Source: Tolypeutes matacus
Taxonomy: Eukaryota > Chordata > Mammalia > Cingulata > Chlamyphoridae
NCBI GenBank assembly: GCA_026826555.1
Contig: JAKSZT010054568.1
Location: forward strand, 11,705,641 to 11,769,640
DNA: 64,000 nucleotides
Reading direction: 5' to 3'
Under the pieces are notes generated by a model. The model was not told the DNA's origin. It saw only the letters and a program-made list of their open reading frames with translations, and did no database searches. Shown here in pieces: positions 33,961 to 46,649 of the stretch; positions within the stretch are counted from its first letter, which is position 1; each line of letters starts with the position of its first letter. Position numbers and translations under genes: made by a program.

Positions 33961-34452
33961 TGTGGTCAGTAACAGCAACAGAATAAAACTCGGCAAAACT
34001 TTATTGATTTCATTGAAAACTTCTTTAGCACACTGTTAAAGCAAATTCAAGCTAGGTTATAAATTATTTCAGTCTTACATAGTTTTGGCTGATTTGAATT
34101 AATTTTCCATATCCTGTAGAGGGTTTTACAGAGGAAGAAAGCTCTATAGATATATGTTGTTATACCAAAGTAACTAAGACTATACTTCATTCATTCATTC
34201 ATTCATTCAAGAAGATTTTCTGAGCTTTTATGTAACACATAATCTCATCAGAAAGACAGTCATGGAAACATAAAAAAGTCATAAAATATAAAGTGCTTAT
34301 GATAAAAATAAACAGACAAGTCAATATACCATGATGGATAAGAATACTGTCTCTATAGACACACTCTTTGGGTTCAAATTGCAACTCTGTCACTGAACTA
34401 ATTAAGCAATTCTGGAAAAACTTCTTCATCTGAAAAATGTGGATATCTTACT
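33961..34452. other. Unclassified AT-rich sequence with (ATTC)n
   Basis: A short ATTC tandem lies at 34,185-34,208 and may mark the end of an antisense L2 fragment (34,185-34,340). That identification is weak. Confidence 0.35.
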
Positions 34453-35047
34453 TTGCCAAAGGCTGCTGATGCAAAATACCAGAAATGGATTGGCTTTTAT
34501 AATGGGAAATTAATAGGGGTAAAAGCTTACAGTTCTAAGTCTGTGGACATGTCAAATCAGGGCACTATCAGAGACGTCAGCTACTGGTGATCCTGGAATC
34601 CTGCCATGTGGTAAGGCAAGATGGCAGCTGATCTCAGCCAGGGTCTCTCCTACCTCTCAAGGGGCTCACCATCTCTAGGAGCTTAGCTGTGGGCAACCAG
34701 GTATATGGCTGTCTCTTCAGCCATGAGTTGCCCCATGGGCCCAGCTTCTTGGGAGGTTCATGCCTCAGCTTTGGCTGCTAGTGATCCTTGAGTCCTCTCT
34801 CTCACATGGCCTGGTTCAAAAGTGTCTTCTTTCTTTCTGTGTCTCCATTTATATATGGCTCCAGTAAGAAGGCAGAGACTACAAGTCAAGACTCACTGAT
34901 GTAGTACAATCAAATTCAATGTAATCAAGCAATCTAATCAAGGTCCCTTAACTAAATCTAATGTGATCAAAGGGTCTCACACCCCCTGGGATGGATTAGT
35001 TCAAAAACATCATCTTTTTGTTGGGATTCACCAAATTCAAACTGTCA
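34453..35047 (-). mobile_element. MaLR-like LTR (long xenarthran subtype), antisense
   Basis: It contains 'aaaggctgctgatgcaaaat', 'ccagaaatggattggctttt', 'agcttacagttctaagtctg' and 'ctggcttttataatggg'-type blocks. Tandem 'caatctaatcaagg' motifs and 'gggatggattagttcaaa' follow. Its layout is that of the copy at 18,764-19,380. Confidence 0.75.
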
Positions 35048-35059
35048 CAGTGGGTAATC

Positions 35060-37829
35060 ACTGTCCTTACCATATTGAGTTCTTGCTGAATGGAGAATTC
35101 TAGGTAGGTTATTTTTTCCTTTTACTGATTTTTTGGTTTTCAATACTTTAAATATTTCACTCTACTCTCTTCTCTCTTGCATGGTTTCTCACACAAAGTC
35201 TGCTGCAATTTTGATCCATGTTCTTGTATTTTCCTCTTTCTAGCTTCTTTCAATAAAGCATCTTCAAATAGAGATAATTTTATTTCTTCTCTTCCAATCT
35301 GTATATTCCTCTTCCCCTTTTCTTGTAATATTGTACTAGTAGGATTTCTAGTACGATGTTGAACAGTAGTGATGACAGAGAACATTCTTGCCTTCTTAAC
35401 TTGGAGGAAAAGCATCCAGTCTCTCATCACTAAGATGTTTGCTGTAGGTTTTGCATAGACGTTCTTTCTCAAGTTGAAGGACATCACCTCTAATCATCAT
35501 TTGTAGAGAGATTTCATTATTAATAAGTGTTAGATTTTGCCGAATGCTTTTTTGATGTCAAATGAGATGATCATATGCTTTTATTTCCCTGTAGCCTGTT
35601 GGTATTGAATTACATGGATTAATTTTCAGATATTGTACCAGCCTTGCATAACTGGAAATGGTTGCAGTGTAATATTCATCATCTACATTTTAGGATTTGA
35701 TTTGCCAATATTTTGAGGATTTTTCATCTATTTTCATGAGAGATAGTGTCTACAATTTTCATTTCTATGATGTATTTATTGGTTTGGTATTAGGGTAATG
35801 TTAGCTTCGTAAGTGAGGCAGGAAGCATTTTCCTTATTTTTTTTGAAAGGGATTTTGGAGACCTAGTATTGTTATTACTCTTATTCTTTTATGTTTGCTA
35901 GAAGTAATCAATGAAGCTATCTGGACACAATTATTTTCTTTTTTGAAAATAATTAATTGAAAACAATGATTCAATTTAGTTAATAGATAGGATTCCTAGT
36001 TTATACTTTGAGATCAAGGAATTGGTGCATTTCATCTAAGTAATCAAACTTGTGTTTAGAAATGCTCATAGTACTTTTTTATTATCCTTCTAATGTCCAT
36101 GGGGAAGGTAGAATTGATACTACTTTCTTATGTGATGTTGGTAATTTGTGTCTTCATTGTTGCTGTTTTTTTAATTCTAGTTAGTCTCGCTAGAGTTTTA
36201 ACAATTTTATTGGTCTTTGCAAAGAAATAATTTTTTTTGTTTCCCTGATTACTCTATTGTTTTCTTGTTTTCAATATCATTGATTTCTACTCCAATTTTA
36301 ATTATTTATGTTTTCTGCTTGTTTTAGCCTTAAATTTATCTTTTTTTCTGTCTATGTTACTAAGTGGACATTTAGGTTACTAATTTTAAGTCTTTCTTCT
36401 TTCTAATATATGAATTTAGTTATAAAATATCATTCTAAGTGTTTATTTTGCTGCATTACACAAATTTTGGTAGATTGTATTATCATTTTCATTTAGTTGA
36501 AAAAATTGTTAAATTTTCTTAGAACTTCTTTGAAACATGGGTTATTTACATGTTAGATATTTAATTTGCAAATAATTGGGGATATTCTGCTATCTTTCCA
36601 TTTTTGATTTCTAGTTTAATTTCATTTTGATCTGAAAGCATAATTTATATAATTTCTATTTTTTATTTGTAAGGTTATTTCTTGGTGAATGTTCCATGTG
36701 AGCTTGAAATGAATCCGTACTCTGCTGTTTAATGGACTATTCCATAAATTTCAATTAGGTCAAGATGATTGATAGTGCTGCTTGGATCACTTATATCCTC
36801 ACTATTTGTTTGCCTTCTTGAATAGGGATAATGAAGTCTCTGAATATAATAGTAGATTTGTCTATTTCTCCTTGCAGTTCTATCAATTATACCTCATATA
36901 TTTTGACACACCCTCATTGTTATTTACTTAGACATTTAGGATTGTCATGTTCCATTTGAGAACTGACACATTTATCATTATGTAATGCCCCTTTTTATCC
37001 TTGATAATTATCCTCTTTTTTGAAGTCTGTATTATTTAAAATTAATATAGTTACTCCAGCTTTCTTTTGGCTAGGGTAGCATGGGATATCTTTCCCCATT
37101 CTTTAGGTTTAAATTAAACTAGTCCTTGTATCTTTATATTTAAAGTGGGTTTCTTGTAGACAACATAGAGTTTTTTCGTATATAGAAAGAGATATAGACA
37201 GATAGCGGCATTCCTTATTTCTCTTACAATGTTTTCAAATTCTAGCACTTCCTTTTGGTTCCTTCCTAGAACTTCCTTCTGCTCTTGACTGTTGTCTGCT
37301 TGTTCCACTACCGACCTTAACATATGAATCAGTTATTTTAAATCACCACTCTGATCATTTCAACATCTGCGTCACATGTCAGTGTGCTCCTATGAGGACT
37401 TTTTCTCTTCATACTGCATATTCTTTACCAATTTTGATGGACTTTCCAATCTTATGTTAAAATCTGGGCATATTATGTCAAGTGATAGGAACAAAAGTAA
37501 ATTGTCTTCAGTTTCAGGTTTTATATTAACATGGCTAGGAATTGGGCTCTACTTAATGTCTGCTGTGTTTAAAGGTTGATGTAGCTAACAGTTGTTTTAT
37601 CTACTGTTTTAAAATGCCTCTATGGTCTTTGTTTTGTTTCTCCTCTGACTGTGGCCTTCCTAAACTGCTTCTCCAAAGAAAGAACCCATGTCTCACAGCT
37701 CTTTCAGATATAAACTGCTGTTATTTTACTAAAGACCTGCTGGTGTGGTGATGCAGTGTAGAGGACAGGGGATGCCCTATAATCTTAAAATTAAATCTCA
37801 AGGCAATAATGTTCACAAGTATTCTTCTC
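35060..37829 (-). mobile_element. LINE-1, old, antisense ORF2
   Basis: On the minus strand the stretch 35,140-35,490 encodes a degraded L1 reverse transcriptase segment with recognisable 'KPTANI' and 'QIGREEIKLSLF' peptides. It is followed upstream, at higher coordinates, by the connecting region. The endonuclease region lies around 36,550-37,160, seen as antisense 'gttccatgtgagcttgaaat' and 'gtgggtttcttgtagacaac'. Beyond 37,160 the sequence is probably more 5' L1 (ORF1/5' UTR) but too decayed to be sure. Many frameshifts and stops are present. The family protein nicks DNA and reverse-transcribes L1 RNA; this copy cannot. Confidence 0.75.
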
Positions 37830-40800
37830 GTGGTGTATCTCTTTTCCTAACTGTCCCTACCCTGCTTTCTGGCTCTATCTTCTCAACTTTATTCCCTACC
37901 TGCATTATTGCTTTTATACACACTATTGAAAGAACATATTTTGCTTTTTTCTCCATTTAATATTTGGTAAGTAAAACACCTCCTTTAAGTTAATGTCCAT
38001 TTGTGTCTGGCTTGATCCACTCAACGTAATGTCCTCAAGTTGGCATGTGCATCACAACCTCCCTCATTTCTTCTTACAGTTGAAAAAGATTCCATCGTAT
38101 GCATATACCACATTATGTTTATCTACTCTTCTGTTACTGGACACCTGGGTTATTTCCATCTTTTGGCAACTTTGAATAAGGCTTCTATGAACACCGGTGT
38201 GCAAGTGTCTGTTCATGTCCCAACTTTCAGTTCTTCTGAGTATACACTTAGGAATGGGATTGCTGGCTCTATATTTAACTTCTTGAGGAACTACTGAAGA
38301 GTCTTCCACAGTGGCTGTACCATTCAACATTCCTATCAACAGTGAATAAGCATTCCTATTTCTCCACATCTTCTCCAACTCTTGAAATTTTCTGTATTTT
38401 TTAAATAGTGGCTATTATAATAGGTGTGAAATGATATCTAATTGTAGTTTTGATATGCATTTTCCTATTAGCTAGTGATATTGAGCATATTTTCATGTGC
38501 ATTTTGCCATTTGCTTTTCCTCTTTGCAGAAAACATATATTCATGTCTTTTGCCCATTTTTTTAATTGGGTCATTTGTCTTTTTATCTTTGAGTTGTAGG
38601 ATCATAAAGAGATATATCTTTATATATAAATATATATAATATAGCTACATATTATAGATATTAAACCCTTATCGGATATGTGGTTTCCATATATTTTCTC
38701 CAACTGAGTAAGCTGCCTTTTCACCTTCTTGGCAAAGTCTTTTGAAGTAAAAAAGCATTTAATTTTGAGAAGGTCTCATTTATTTATTTTTTTCTTTTGT
38801 TACTCATGCTTTGGGTTTAAGATCTAAGAAAACACCTCCTATCACAAGATGTTAAAGATGTTTTCCTATATTTTCTTATAGGAATTTCATGGTCACTGAT
38901 TTTAATTTAGGGCTTTGATCCATTTTGAGTTGATTTTTTTATATCATGTGAGAAAGGGATCCTCTTTCATTATTTTGGATATGGATATGCAGTTCTCCCA
39001 GCATCATTTGTTGAAGAGACTATTCTGTTTCAGTTGAATGCGCTTGGTATCCTTGTCAAAAATCAATTGACCCTAGCGGCGAGGGTCTATTTCTGAACTC
39101 TCAATTCTATTTCATTAACCTATTTGTCTATCTTTATGCCAATACCATGCTGTTTTGTCTATTGTAGCTTTGTAATATGTTTTAAAGTCAGGAAGTATGA
39201 GTCTACTGACTTCATTCTTCTTTTGTAAGATATCTTTGGCTGGCCAGAGTCTCTTTCCCTTCCAAATAAATTTGGTAAATGACTTTTCTATTTCTGCAAA
39301 GAAGTCTTTTGGAATTTTGATTGGGATTGTGTTGAATCTGTAAATCGATTTGGGTAGAATTGACATCTTAACAATATTTACTTCTAATTCATGAACACAG
39401 AATGCCCTTTCATTTTTTTAGGTCTTCTTTAATTTATTTTAGCAATATTTTTTAGTTTTCTGAGTACAGATCCTTTACATCCATTGTTAAATTTATTTCT
39501 AAATATTTGATTCTTTTAGTTGATATTGTGAATGAAATTTGTTTGATAATTTCCTCCTCAGATTGTTCATTTCTAGTGTATAGAAACACTACTAACTTTG
39601 CTTGTGCTACTCTTATACCCCACTACTTTGTTGAATTTGTTTATTAGCTCTAGTAGTTTCATTTTCAACTTTTTGGAATTTTATAAATATAGGATCATGT
39701 CATCTGCATATAATGAACGTTTTACTTCTTTCTTTCTAATGTGGATGCTTTTATTTCTTTTTCTTGCCCAGTTGCCCAGCTAGAACTTCTAACACAATAT
39801 TGAATAACAGTGATGACAGTAGGCATCCTTGTCTTGTTCCCAATCTTACAGGGAAAGCTTTCAGCATTTCACCATCAAGTATGAAGTTGGCTTTAGTTAT
39901 TTACTGATTTATCTTACAATTTCTTCTTTGGCCCACAAATTATTTAAGACTGTCTTGCTTAACCTCCATATATATGTGGATTTTCCTATTCTCCACTTAT
40001 TATGGATTTCCAGCTTCATTCCATTATGATCAAAGTGCTTTGTATAATGTCAGTCTTTCAAAATTTATTAAGACCTGTGTTATGACTCAACATATAGTCT
40101 ATCCTGGAGAAAGATCCATGGGCACTTGAGAAGAATGTATATCTTACACTCTTGGGTTGCAATTTTCTGTATATGTCTGTTAGATCTAGTTCATTTATCA
40201 TATTGTTCAAGCTCTCTGTTCCCTTATTGAACCTCTGTCCAGATGTTCTATCCGTTGAGGGCAGTGTATATTGAAGTCTCCAACTATTATTGTAGGGATT
40301 TCTACTTCTCTTTTCAGTTTTGACAGTGTTTGCCTTATGTATTTTAGGACACCTTAGTTAGGACCATAAATATTTATTATTGTTCTTTCTCCCTAGTGAA
40401 TTTACCCTTTTAATCAGTATATAATGTCCTTCTTCATCTCTTATAACAATTTTGCTTTTAAAAATCTAATTTGTCTGATTTTAGTTTAGCTACCCCAGCT
40501 CTTTTTTGGTTACAGTTTGCATGGAATATCTTTTTTCCAACCTTTCACTTTCAGCCTATTTGTGTACTTGTGTCTAAGGTGAGTCTCTTGTAGGCAGCAT
40601 ATAGATGGCTCAAATTTTATATCTATTCTGTCAGTCTGTGTCTTTTGATTGGGAAGTTTAACCATTAGCATACAAGCTTATTATTGTAAATGCATTACTT
40701 ACTTTGTTCATTTTATCCTTTGGCTTTCTTATGTAATATCTTACTATCTTTAATATTTCTTGTAAATCTGGTTTCAATGTTGACAAATTCTCTAAGTTTC

Positions 40801-42820
40801 TGTTTATTTGTGAAGACATTAAACTCACCCTCATTTTTGAAGGACAGTTTTCCCAGATAAAGAATTTTTGGCTGGTAATTTTTCTCCCAGTATCTTAAAT
40901 ATATCATACCACTGCTTTCTTGCCTCCAGGGTTTCTGATAGAAATCACCACTTAAGTCTTATTGAATGTCCCTTGTATGTGATAAACTGTTTTTCTCTTG
41001 CTGCTTTCAGAATTCTCTTTTTATCTCTGGCATTTGATATTCTTAATAGTATGTGTCTTGGAGTAGTTATATTTGAATTTATTCTGTTTGGAGTACATTT
41101 TCTTTATGTATTATAATTTATGTCTTTCATAAGGGTTGGGAAATTTTCAACCATTATATTCTCACATATTCTTTCTGCCTCTTCTCTGGTCTCTTCTCCT
41201 TATGGGACACCCATAATATGTATGTTTGTGAGTTTTTCATTGTCATTCAATTCCTTAAGACCCTGTTCAAATTTTTCCATATTTTTCTGTTTGTTCTTCT
41301 GTCTTTTCAAGTTCAGATACTCCATCTTCTAATTCATTTATTTGTTATTCTGTAATTTCAAACTTCTGTTGCATGCCTCTAATGCATTTTTAATTTCATC
41401 CATTGTGTCTTTCATTCCCATAAGATCTGTTACTTTTCTTTGAAAACTTTCAAATTCTTCTTTATGCTCACCCAGTGTCTTCTTAACACTCTTTAGCCAT
41501 ATTTTTCTTCAGCTCCTTGAATTGATTTAGGAAATTTGTGTGAACATCTTTGATTAGTTTTTTTAAATCCTGTGCCTCATCAGGATTTTTAATTTGTTCC
41601 TTAGGCTAGACATATCTTCCTGTTTCTTAGTATGGCTGCAATATTTTGCTGATGTCTTGGCATCTGCTTATGTTTGTGAGTTTACTCTGATAGTCAATTT
41701 CTCTAACTTTCCTGGGACTTTACTGTTGAGTGATTTTGTTTCACATCTCTTCTTTGATTTTTGATTAAACGTATTCTAAATCTTTAAAATTGCTCTGTTT
41801 AAGTTATCAAAACTGTGCCAAATGGCTCGAGGTGCAAGTCCCTTAACTACCTCTTGCAGTAGCTAGGGTGAGCAGAATTTAGTGAAGAAGTACTTTAGGT
41901 TTGGGGTGGGATTGGAGAAGTGGAGCAGAACTTATGGCTTCTAGTACCTTCTCCTTTCCCTTTCTGAAATCTCACAATCTGTCGGTCACAAGCATTGTTG
42001 AAGAGATGTTGGGGATACCAAGGATCTCACTTGCCATTAAGAGCATCATGCTTTGAGGTTTTGAATGCTAGGGCTGGAAAGTGGAATGTCATTCCACATG
42101 AAGAGCCACAAAATTTCCTTAATTTGAGCCCATTTCTAGCCCTGCTGATGAGTAACTGAGAGTTCTTGGTTTTCTCTTCTTGTTCTTTCCTCCCTCTCTC
42201 TTTCCATGAGTGGGGAGAGGGTATTTTTGGTAGAGCTTTGTTTCCAAAGCATCTAGCCTATTCATGTCACAGTCTCAAGTGGCAATTTCATTATTTAGAA
42301 TGCAAGGTAGAACATCTTTTGGATTTATATTCTATAAAGCTTTACTTATGAGACGGTGTACAGATATGTTTCTGAAACATCTTAGGACTTTTTCTCTTAA
42401 TATCAGAAAACAAACCAACAAGCAAACAAAGAAACAAACAAATAAATCAAAACCACAGTTGAGATTTGCCTTCAAACCTTCAGGTGTTATATCTAACAGG
42501 TGGTCCTGGTTGCACCATCAGAATACTGGGAACCAAGCATCCTGCTCCTTTGTGTGTCACTCTGGACTCTTGGGGGTGGACACAATCTTGTCCCCACTGG
42601 AGTTTAGTTACAAGGCAGATGCCTCCAGAGAGACCCCAGTGCCTTTTGAGCACGGCGAAGGTTCTTCCTACTTCCCGTCAATCTTTCCCAAAGGAAACTC
42701 ATTCCAAATACCTTTCCCTTGGGGTCTTAGAAGGAAACGGAATTCTGGTTCAGACTGTTGGTCCCTTGTAACCTCAGGTTTGTCATGTGATCAGTTTCAA
42801 ATTTAAAAAGATCCAGATGG
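37830..42820 (-). mobile_element. LINE-1, near full length, antisense, internally deleted
   Basis: Low to high coordinates, it reads from the 3' end to the 5' end. ORF2 C-terminal sequence spans 37,980-39,110. A clear ORF2 peptide at 39,115-39,366 on the minus strand contains '[20 protein letters not shown]'. Reverse transcriptase follows to about 39,885. The endonuclease region is at about 39,890-40,690 (antisense 'tgaagtctccaactattatt' and 'gagtctcttgtaggcagcat'). ORF1-like coiled-coil sequence is at about 41,100-41,650, and a 5' UTR-like GC-richer stretch runs to about 42,820. RT jumps directly to endonuclease at about 39,885, so roughly a kilobase of ORF2 is deleted. The 3' UTR is nearly absent. 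The copy is inactive. Confidence 0.75.
42405..42452. repeat. AAAC/CAAA-rich simple repeat
   Basis: Units of AAAC and AAAT repeat imperfectly within the L1 5' region. They cause a Lys/Gln/Thr/Asn-rich run in a chance 180-codon frame. Confidence 0.8.
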
Positions 42821-43124
42821 AAATATTTTTACTTTGTGGTAGTAATCTTACAGAATACCTGAATTCTTAACATTGTTATGTTTCAGTCCAAGTGGGAACT
42901 TTTTCTTTTTTTAATCTATGATCTGGTTTCATTCCTGTAATACAGCTACCCAATTTTGTGAGGGGATGAGATTAGGGGATAATATGTGGGTTTTGTATCA
43001 AAACAAACAAACCTGTGCCAAGGACCCACTAAGGAGTAACAAGGCGCAGACCAGATCCAAGGGGGCCTGGGTATAAGGACAGGAGAGATTCCAGTAAACT
43101 TTTGTTAAAAAAAAATGTTTTATT
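42821..43124. other. Unclassified sequence between two L1 bodies
   Basis: It may be the outermost 5' UTR of the preceding L1. 'tgtgccaagg' at 43,013 resembles 'tgtgccaaat' at 41,815, but that is not enough to call a tandem promoter unit. Confidence 0.35.
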
Positions 43125-46100
43125 TTTATTTTTAAAGGAGCTTCAGATTACATAAATTTTACATAAATATAGGAGATTCCTAGATGCCTTTCCCCACCCC
43201 CTCCCACACTTTCCCACATTAACAACATCATTCACTTGTGTGGTACATTTGTTACAATTGATGAACACATATTGAAGCATTGCTACTAACCATGGATTAC
43301 AATTTACTTTATAGTTTACCCTCTGTCCTGCACAATTTTCTGGGTTATGACAAAACACACAATGGCCTGTATCCATCATTGCAATGCCATGTAGGACAAT
43401 TCCAATGTTCCAAAAATGCCCCCATATTACACCTATTCTTCCTTCTGCCTCCCCTCAGAACCTCTGATGGCCACTACCTTTATATCAACGATAAAATTTC
43501 TTCCATTGCTAGAATTTTAATAAGTCAGTAATAGGATAATAATGTCTACTTTAGTCCATTGCTCATTCCCCAATCATGAGGATTTTGATGGTGATGCCCA
43601 TTCTGTTTCTAATTGAGAGGGAGCTTAGATCCCATGGTATATGTAGCAGTTTGGCAGTTGGATATAGTTATGAATTCCAAAAAGAGGTATTGGATTATGC
43701 TTGTAAACTGGTTTGTTCATCTGGGCATGATTAAGTTATGATTAGGGCTTTGATTGGGCCACGTCAATAGGGTGTTGAGCCTTGCCCCTTGGTGGGTAGG
43801 GTCTCAAAGATAAAAGACATGGCAAAGGACAGAGTTGGGGTTTTTGAGTTGGAGTTCTGAAGCTGAGTTTTAATTCTGGAGCCCAGGGAAGCAAGCACAC
43901 AGAAGAGCTTGGTCATGAGGAAGGAGAGAAGGCCCCAGGAAGAGAGGAGCCCTCTGCCTGATTGTCTACAGCTGACCTTGTGGAGGACACAAAGGAGCTG
44001 AGCCTGGAGAGAAATGGAGCACCTGGAGGAGAGGAACCCAAGAAACCTGAACCCTGGTAAATGTCAGCAGCTGTCTTGCTCCAACACATGGCAAAAGACT
44101 TTGGTGAAGGAAGAAACTTAAGCTTTATGGCCTGGTGACTGTGGGCTTCTACCCCAAATAAATACCCTTTATAAAAGCCAAATGATTTCTGGTATTTTGC
44201 ACCAGCACTCCTTTGGCTGACTAATACAGTATAAGATGGATGGAACTTTCTTGCTTGCAGTTGCAGCCTTCTCTGTTCCTTGGAATGGTAGTCCATCATC
44301 ATCTCTTTGTTAGTTTTCCTGAGTGAATCCAATGAACTGAAGAGTAGGTGTTCCAACTCTGCTGAGATTCAGAGCTCAACTGGCACATAAACAAACCAAA
44401 GATTTAAGTCTCTGGGACATATATTTATCAAGTATACTGCTAATCATGGGTTCAAATAAAAGAGATGGAAGAGTCATGTGTAGGGAAACTATAAATAAGT
44501 CTATCTCTGTTAGAATGGGAAGCATGAATTCCAAAGTAAAACCGACTGACAGGGTGCAGAATTCCTGAGCTTGTCTGCCTTGCATATAGTGTCTAGATGT
44601 CTCTAGAGACCTCAGGAGCCCCACTGTTTGAGGCACTGTTTACTGTGGCAGTCGACGAGATCCTGCTGAGACATGCATAGTAACCTCTGGAATGACCTCC
44701 CAATTCATTTTGAAATCTCTTAGCCACTAAAAGTCATTTGTATTTAATATTTACCCCTTTTGGTCAAGATCTTTTACCAGATGCATTGCTCATTGGTGCT
44801 TGAAAAGAATCCTTCGGTGCCAGGTGCCAGGGAGGCTCATCCCTGAGAGTCATGTCTCACACTGGGAAGAAGGTAGTGAGTTTATATGATGAGTTTGGCT
44901 TAGAAAGAGGCTATCTTTAAGCAATGAGGAGGCTTTCAGGAGGTAACTCTTAGGCAATATATAATACTAAGCTAAGTTTTAATTACACAAGAAAAGGATC
45001 ATAAGTACAATCATCAATATCAAGGGCCTGGTGTAATGGTCTGTCTTCCTTCACTGGGCACTGCACAATTACTTGCTGTTCTATTAGAGATTGTAGTAGG
45101 ACTTTCCAGGATGGAAATTCAATATTCTCTCAGTTATTGTGTGGGTCTCCATTCACTGAGACAATGCCCCATGAGTGTTTGAACATATTCATGTACATTA
45201 CAGGCATACCCCAGGTGCACCCCTCCCCACACATCTCCTCTTCACTGACATCCCACACCAGTGATCTTCCTGTGCCACAGTTGTGACCATTCTGTGATTC
45301 AAAACTTCTCCAAAAATGAAGCCCCCCCAAAAATAACCAAATAAAATTAATAAGAAGATAAAATTATAATTTTTAAAATAACAAATAAAATACAAAAATT
45401 AAAAAAAAATGAAATATAATAAAACCTTTTAATAGAATGCATCCTTCAGTGTAAGATCTGCTATCTGGTATGTACAGTGACAATTTCTTCCATATGTTCC
45501 CCCAGTGTCTTATTTTTTTCATTTTATCTTCAAAGAAGCTTTAGGGTTACAGAAAAGTCACATAGAAAATATAGGGGATTTCCATACACTCAACACCTCT
45601 CCCTTTTCCACTTTCCTTTATTAATAACATTTAAAAGTGGATGGTACGTTTGTTACAATTGATGTACGAATATTGAAGCATTGCTACTAACCATGGCCAA
45701 TGTTTTACATTATGGTTAACATTTTGCACTGTACACTTTTATAGATTTTGAAACATTTTAAATGGGCTGTGTCTGTTATTGCAAGATCATGCAGAACAAT
45801 TCTAATGCCCTAAATGCCCTGTGTTCCATCTATTCTATTCTTCCCACCCCCTCTCCTTGGAACCTTTGGTAACCACTAAGTTTCACTTTTTGAAGAATAG
45901 ATCATAGTTACTTGCAGTAATATTGATGTCTTGACATATTGGTCTTTCTTTTATGAGGCACTGCCTAAGTTCTCAAGAAAGTCTTGTCCCTCTAATTGAG
46001 AACATAGCAGGACTCCCCAGGATGGGAGTTTAATGTTTTCATATTATCGTGTGGGTCTCCATCCACTGAGATAACACACTTTGACAAGATGAGCACTTAC

Positions 46101-46629
46101 ATATTCCACAGAGGTATGCCCCAGGTGCACCCTATCCCTCATATCACCCCAAACTCAACACTCTACACCAGTAGCCCTTCCCTGCCATAATCGCCAAAAG
46201 AACATTCCCAACATTGTAGTTTTAACCACAGACCTGCAAATCCCCACAATTCACCTGCTCCTTCTTCCATCCCTCCCCCTAGTTCCACGGATAATCCAAC
46301 CCAATCCCCTCACCCTACTACCCCCACAGACCAGCACCTCCAAACCAATCACATCACTGCACCACTCTCACGCTCATCCACTGCCCAGCCACACCTCCCA
46401 CCTTATCACAGATTTTGCCCATATGGGCACTGGCTCACCACCTCTACTCCATTTATGACTCCTGCTAACCTATATTCCAGAGTCCAGCTCTGTGAGTCTG
46501 TTCAATTTGCTTAAGTCATATCAGTGAGGTCATGTGATATTTGTCCTTCAGTGCCTTACTCACTTGACTCAACATAAGGTCTTCAAGGTTCATCCATGTT
46601 ATCCTGGTGTTAACACTACATTCCTTTCC
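43125..46629 (-). mobile_element. LINE-1 (xenarthran) long two-module 3' UTR, antisense
   Basis: Starting at the L1 tail, module A runs 43,125-45,360 and includes an LTR insert. It opens with 'acataaatataggagattcc' and 'attgaagcattgctactaac', and ends with 'gtgtgggtctccattcactg' and an A-rich end. Module B (45,460-46,440) repeats the same beginning ('cacatagaaaatatagggga', 'gcattgctactaaccatggc') and the same ending ('gtgtgggtctccatccactg'), but lacks most of the middle. The start of ORF2 3' sequence follows (46,500-46,629, 'aaggttcatccatgttatcc'), where the copy is 5'-truncated. About 2.9 kb of UTR is very long for a mammalian L1. The same arrangement recurs at 53.7-56.85 kb. Confidence 0.65.
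43642..44228 (+). mobile_element. Solo LTR (ERVL-MaLR type) with 5-bp target duplication
   Basis: It starts TGTAGCAGTTTGG and ends GACTAATACA, giving TG...CA termini, 587 bases. It is flanked on both sides by GTATA (43,637-43,641 and 44,229-44,233). The L1 3' UTR reads continuously across it when it is removed ('gatcccatgg' then 'gatggatggaac'). An AATAAA lies at 44,157-44,162. A five-base duplication is what ERVL/MaLR elements leave. No internal genes remain, so the provirus recombined to a solo LTR. Confidence 0.85.
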
Positions 46630-46634
46630 ACCTG

Positions 46635-46649
46635 CCAGCAGGTGGCGCT
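46635..46649 (+). promoter_or_regulatory. CTCF-binding motif
   Basis: CCAGCAGGTGGCGCT matches every position of the CTCF core consensus CCASYAGRKGGCRSY, with the favourable G immediately 5'. It begins only about six bases beyond the 5' truncation point of the L1 ending at 46,629. CTCF sites anchor chromatin loops, and orientation (forward here) decides loop direction. Occupancy cannot be judged from sequence. Confidence 0.7.

Noticed and set aside
42264..42806. 180-codon plus-strand open frame
   Set aside because: It runs antisense through L1 5' sequence and a CAAA-type simple repeat, which explains its Lys/Gln/Thr-rich run.
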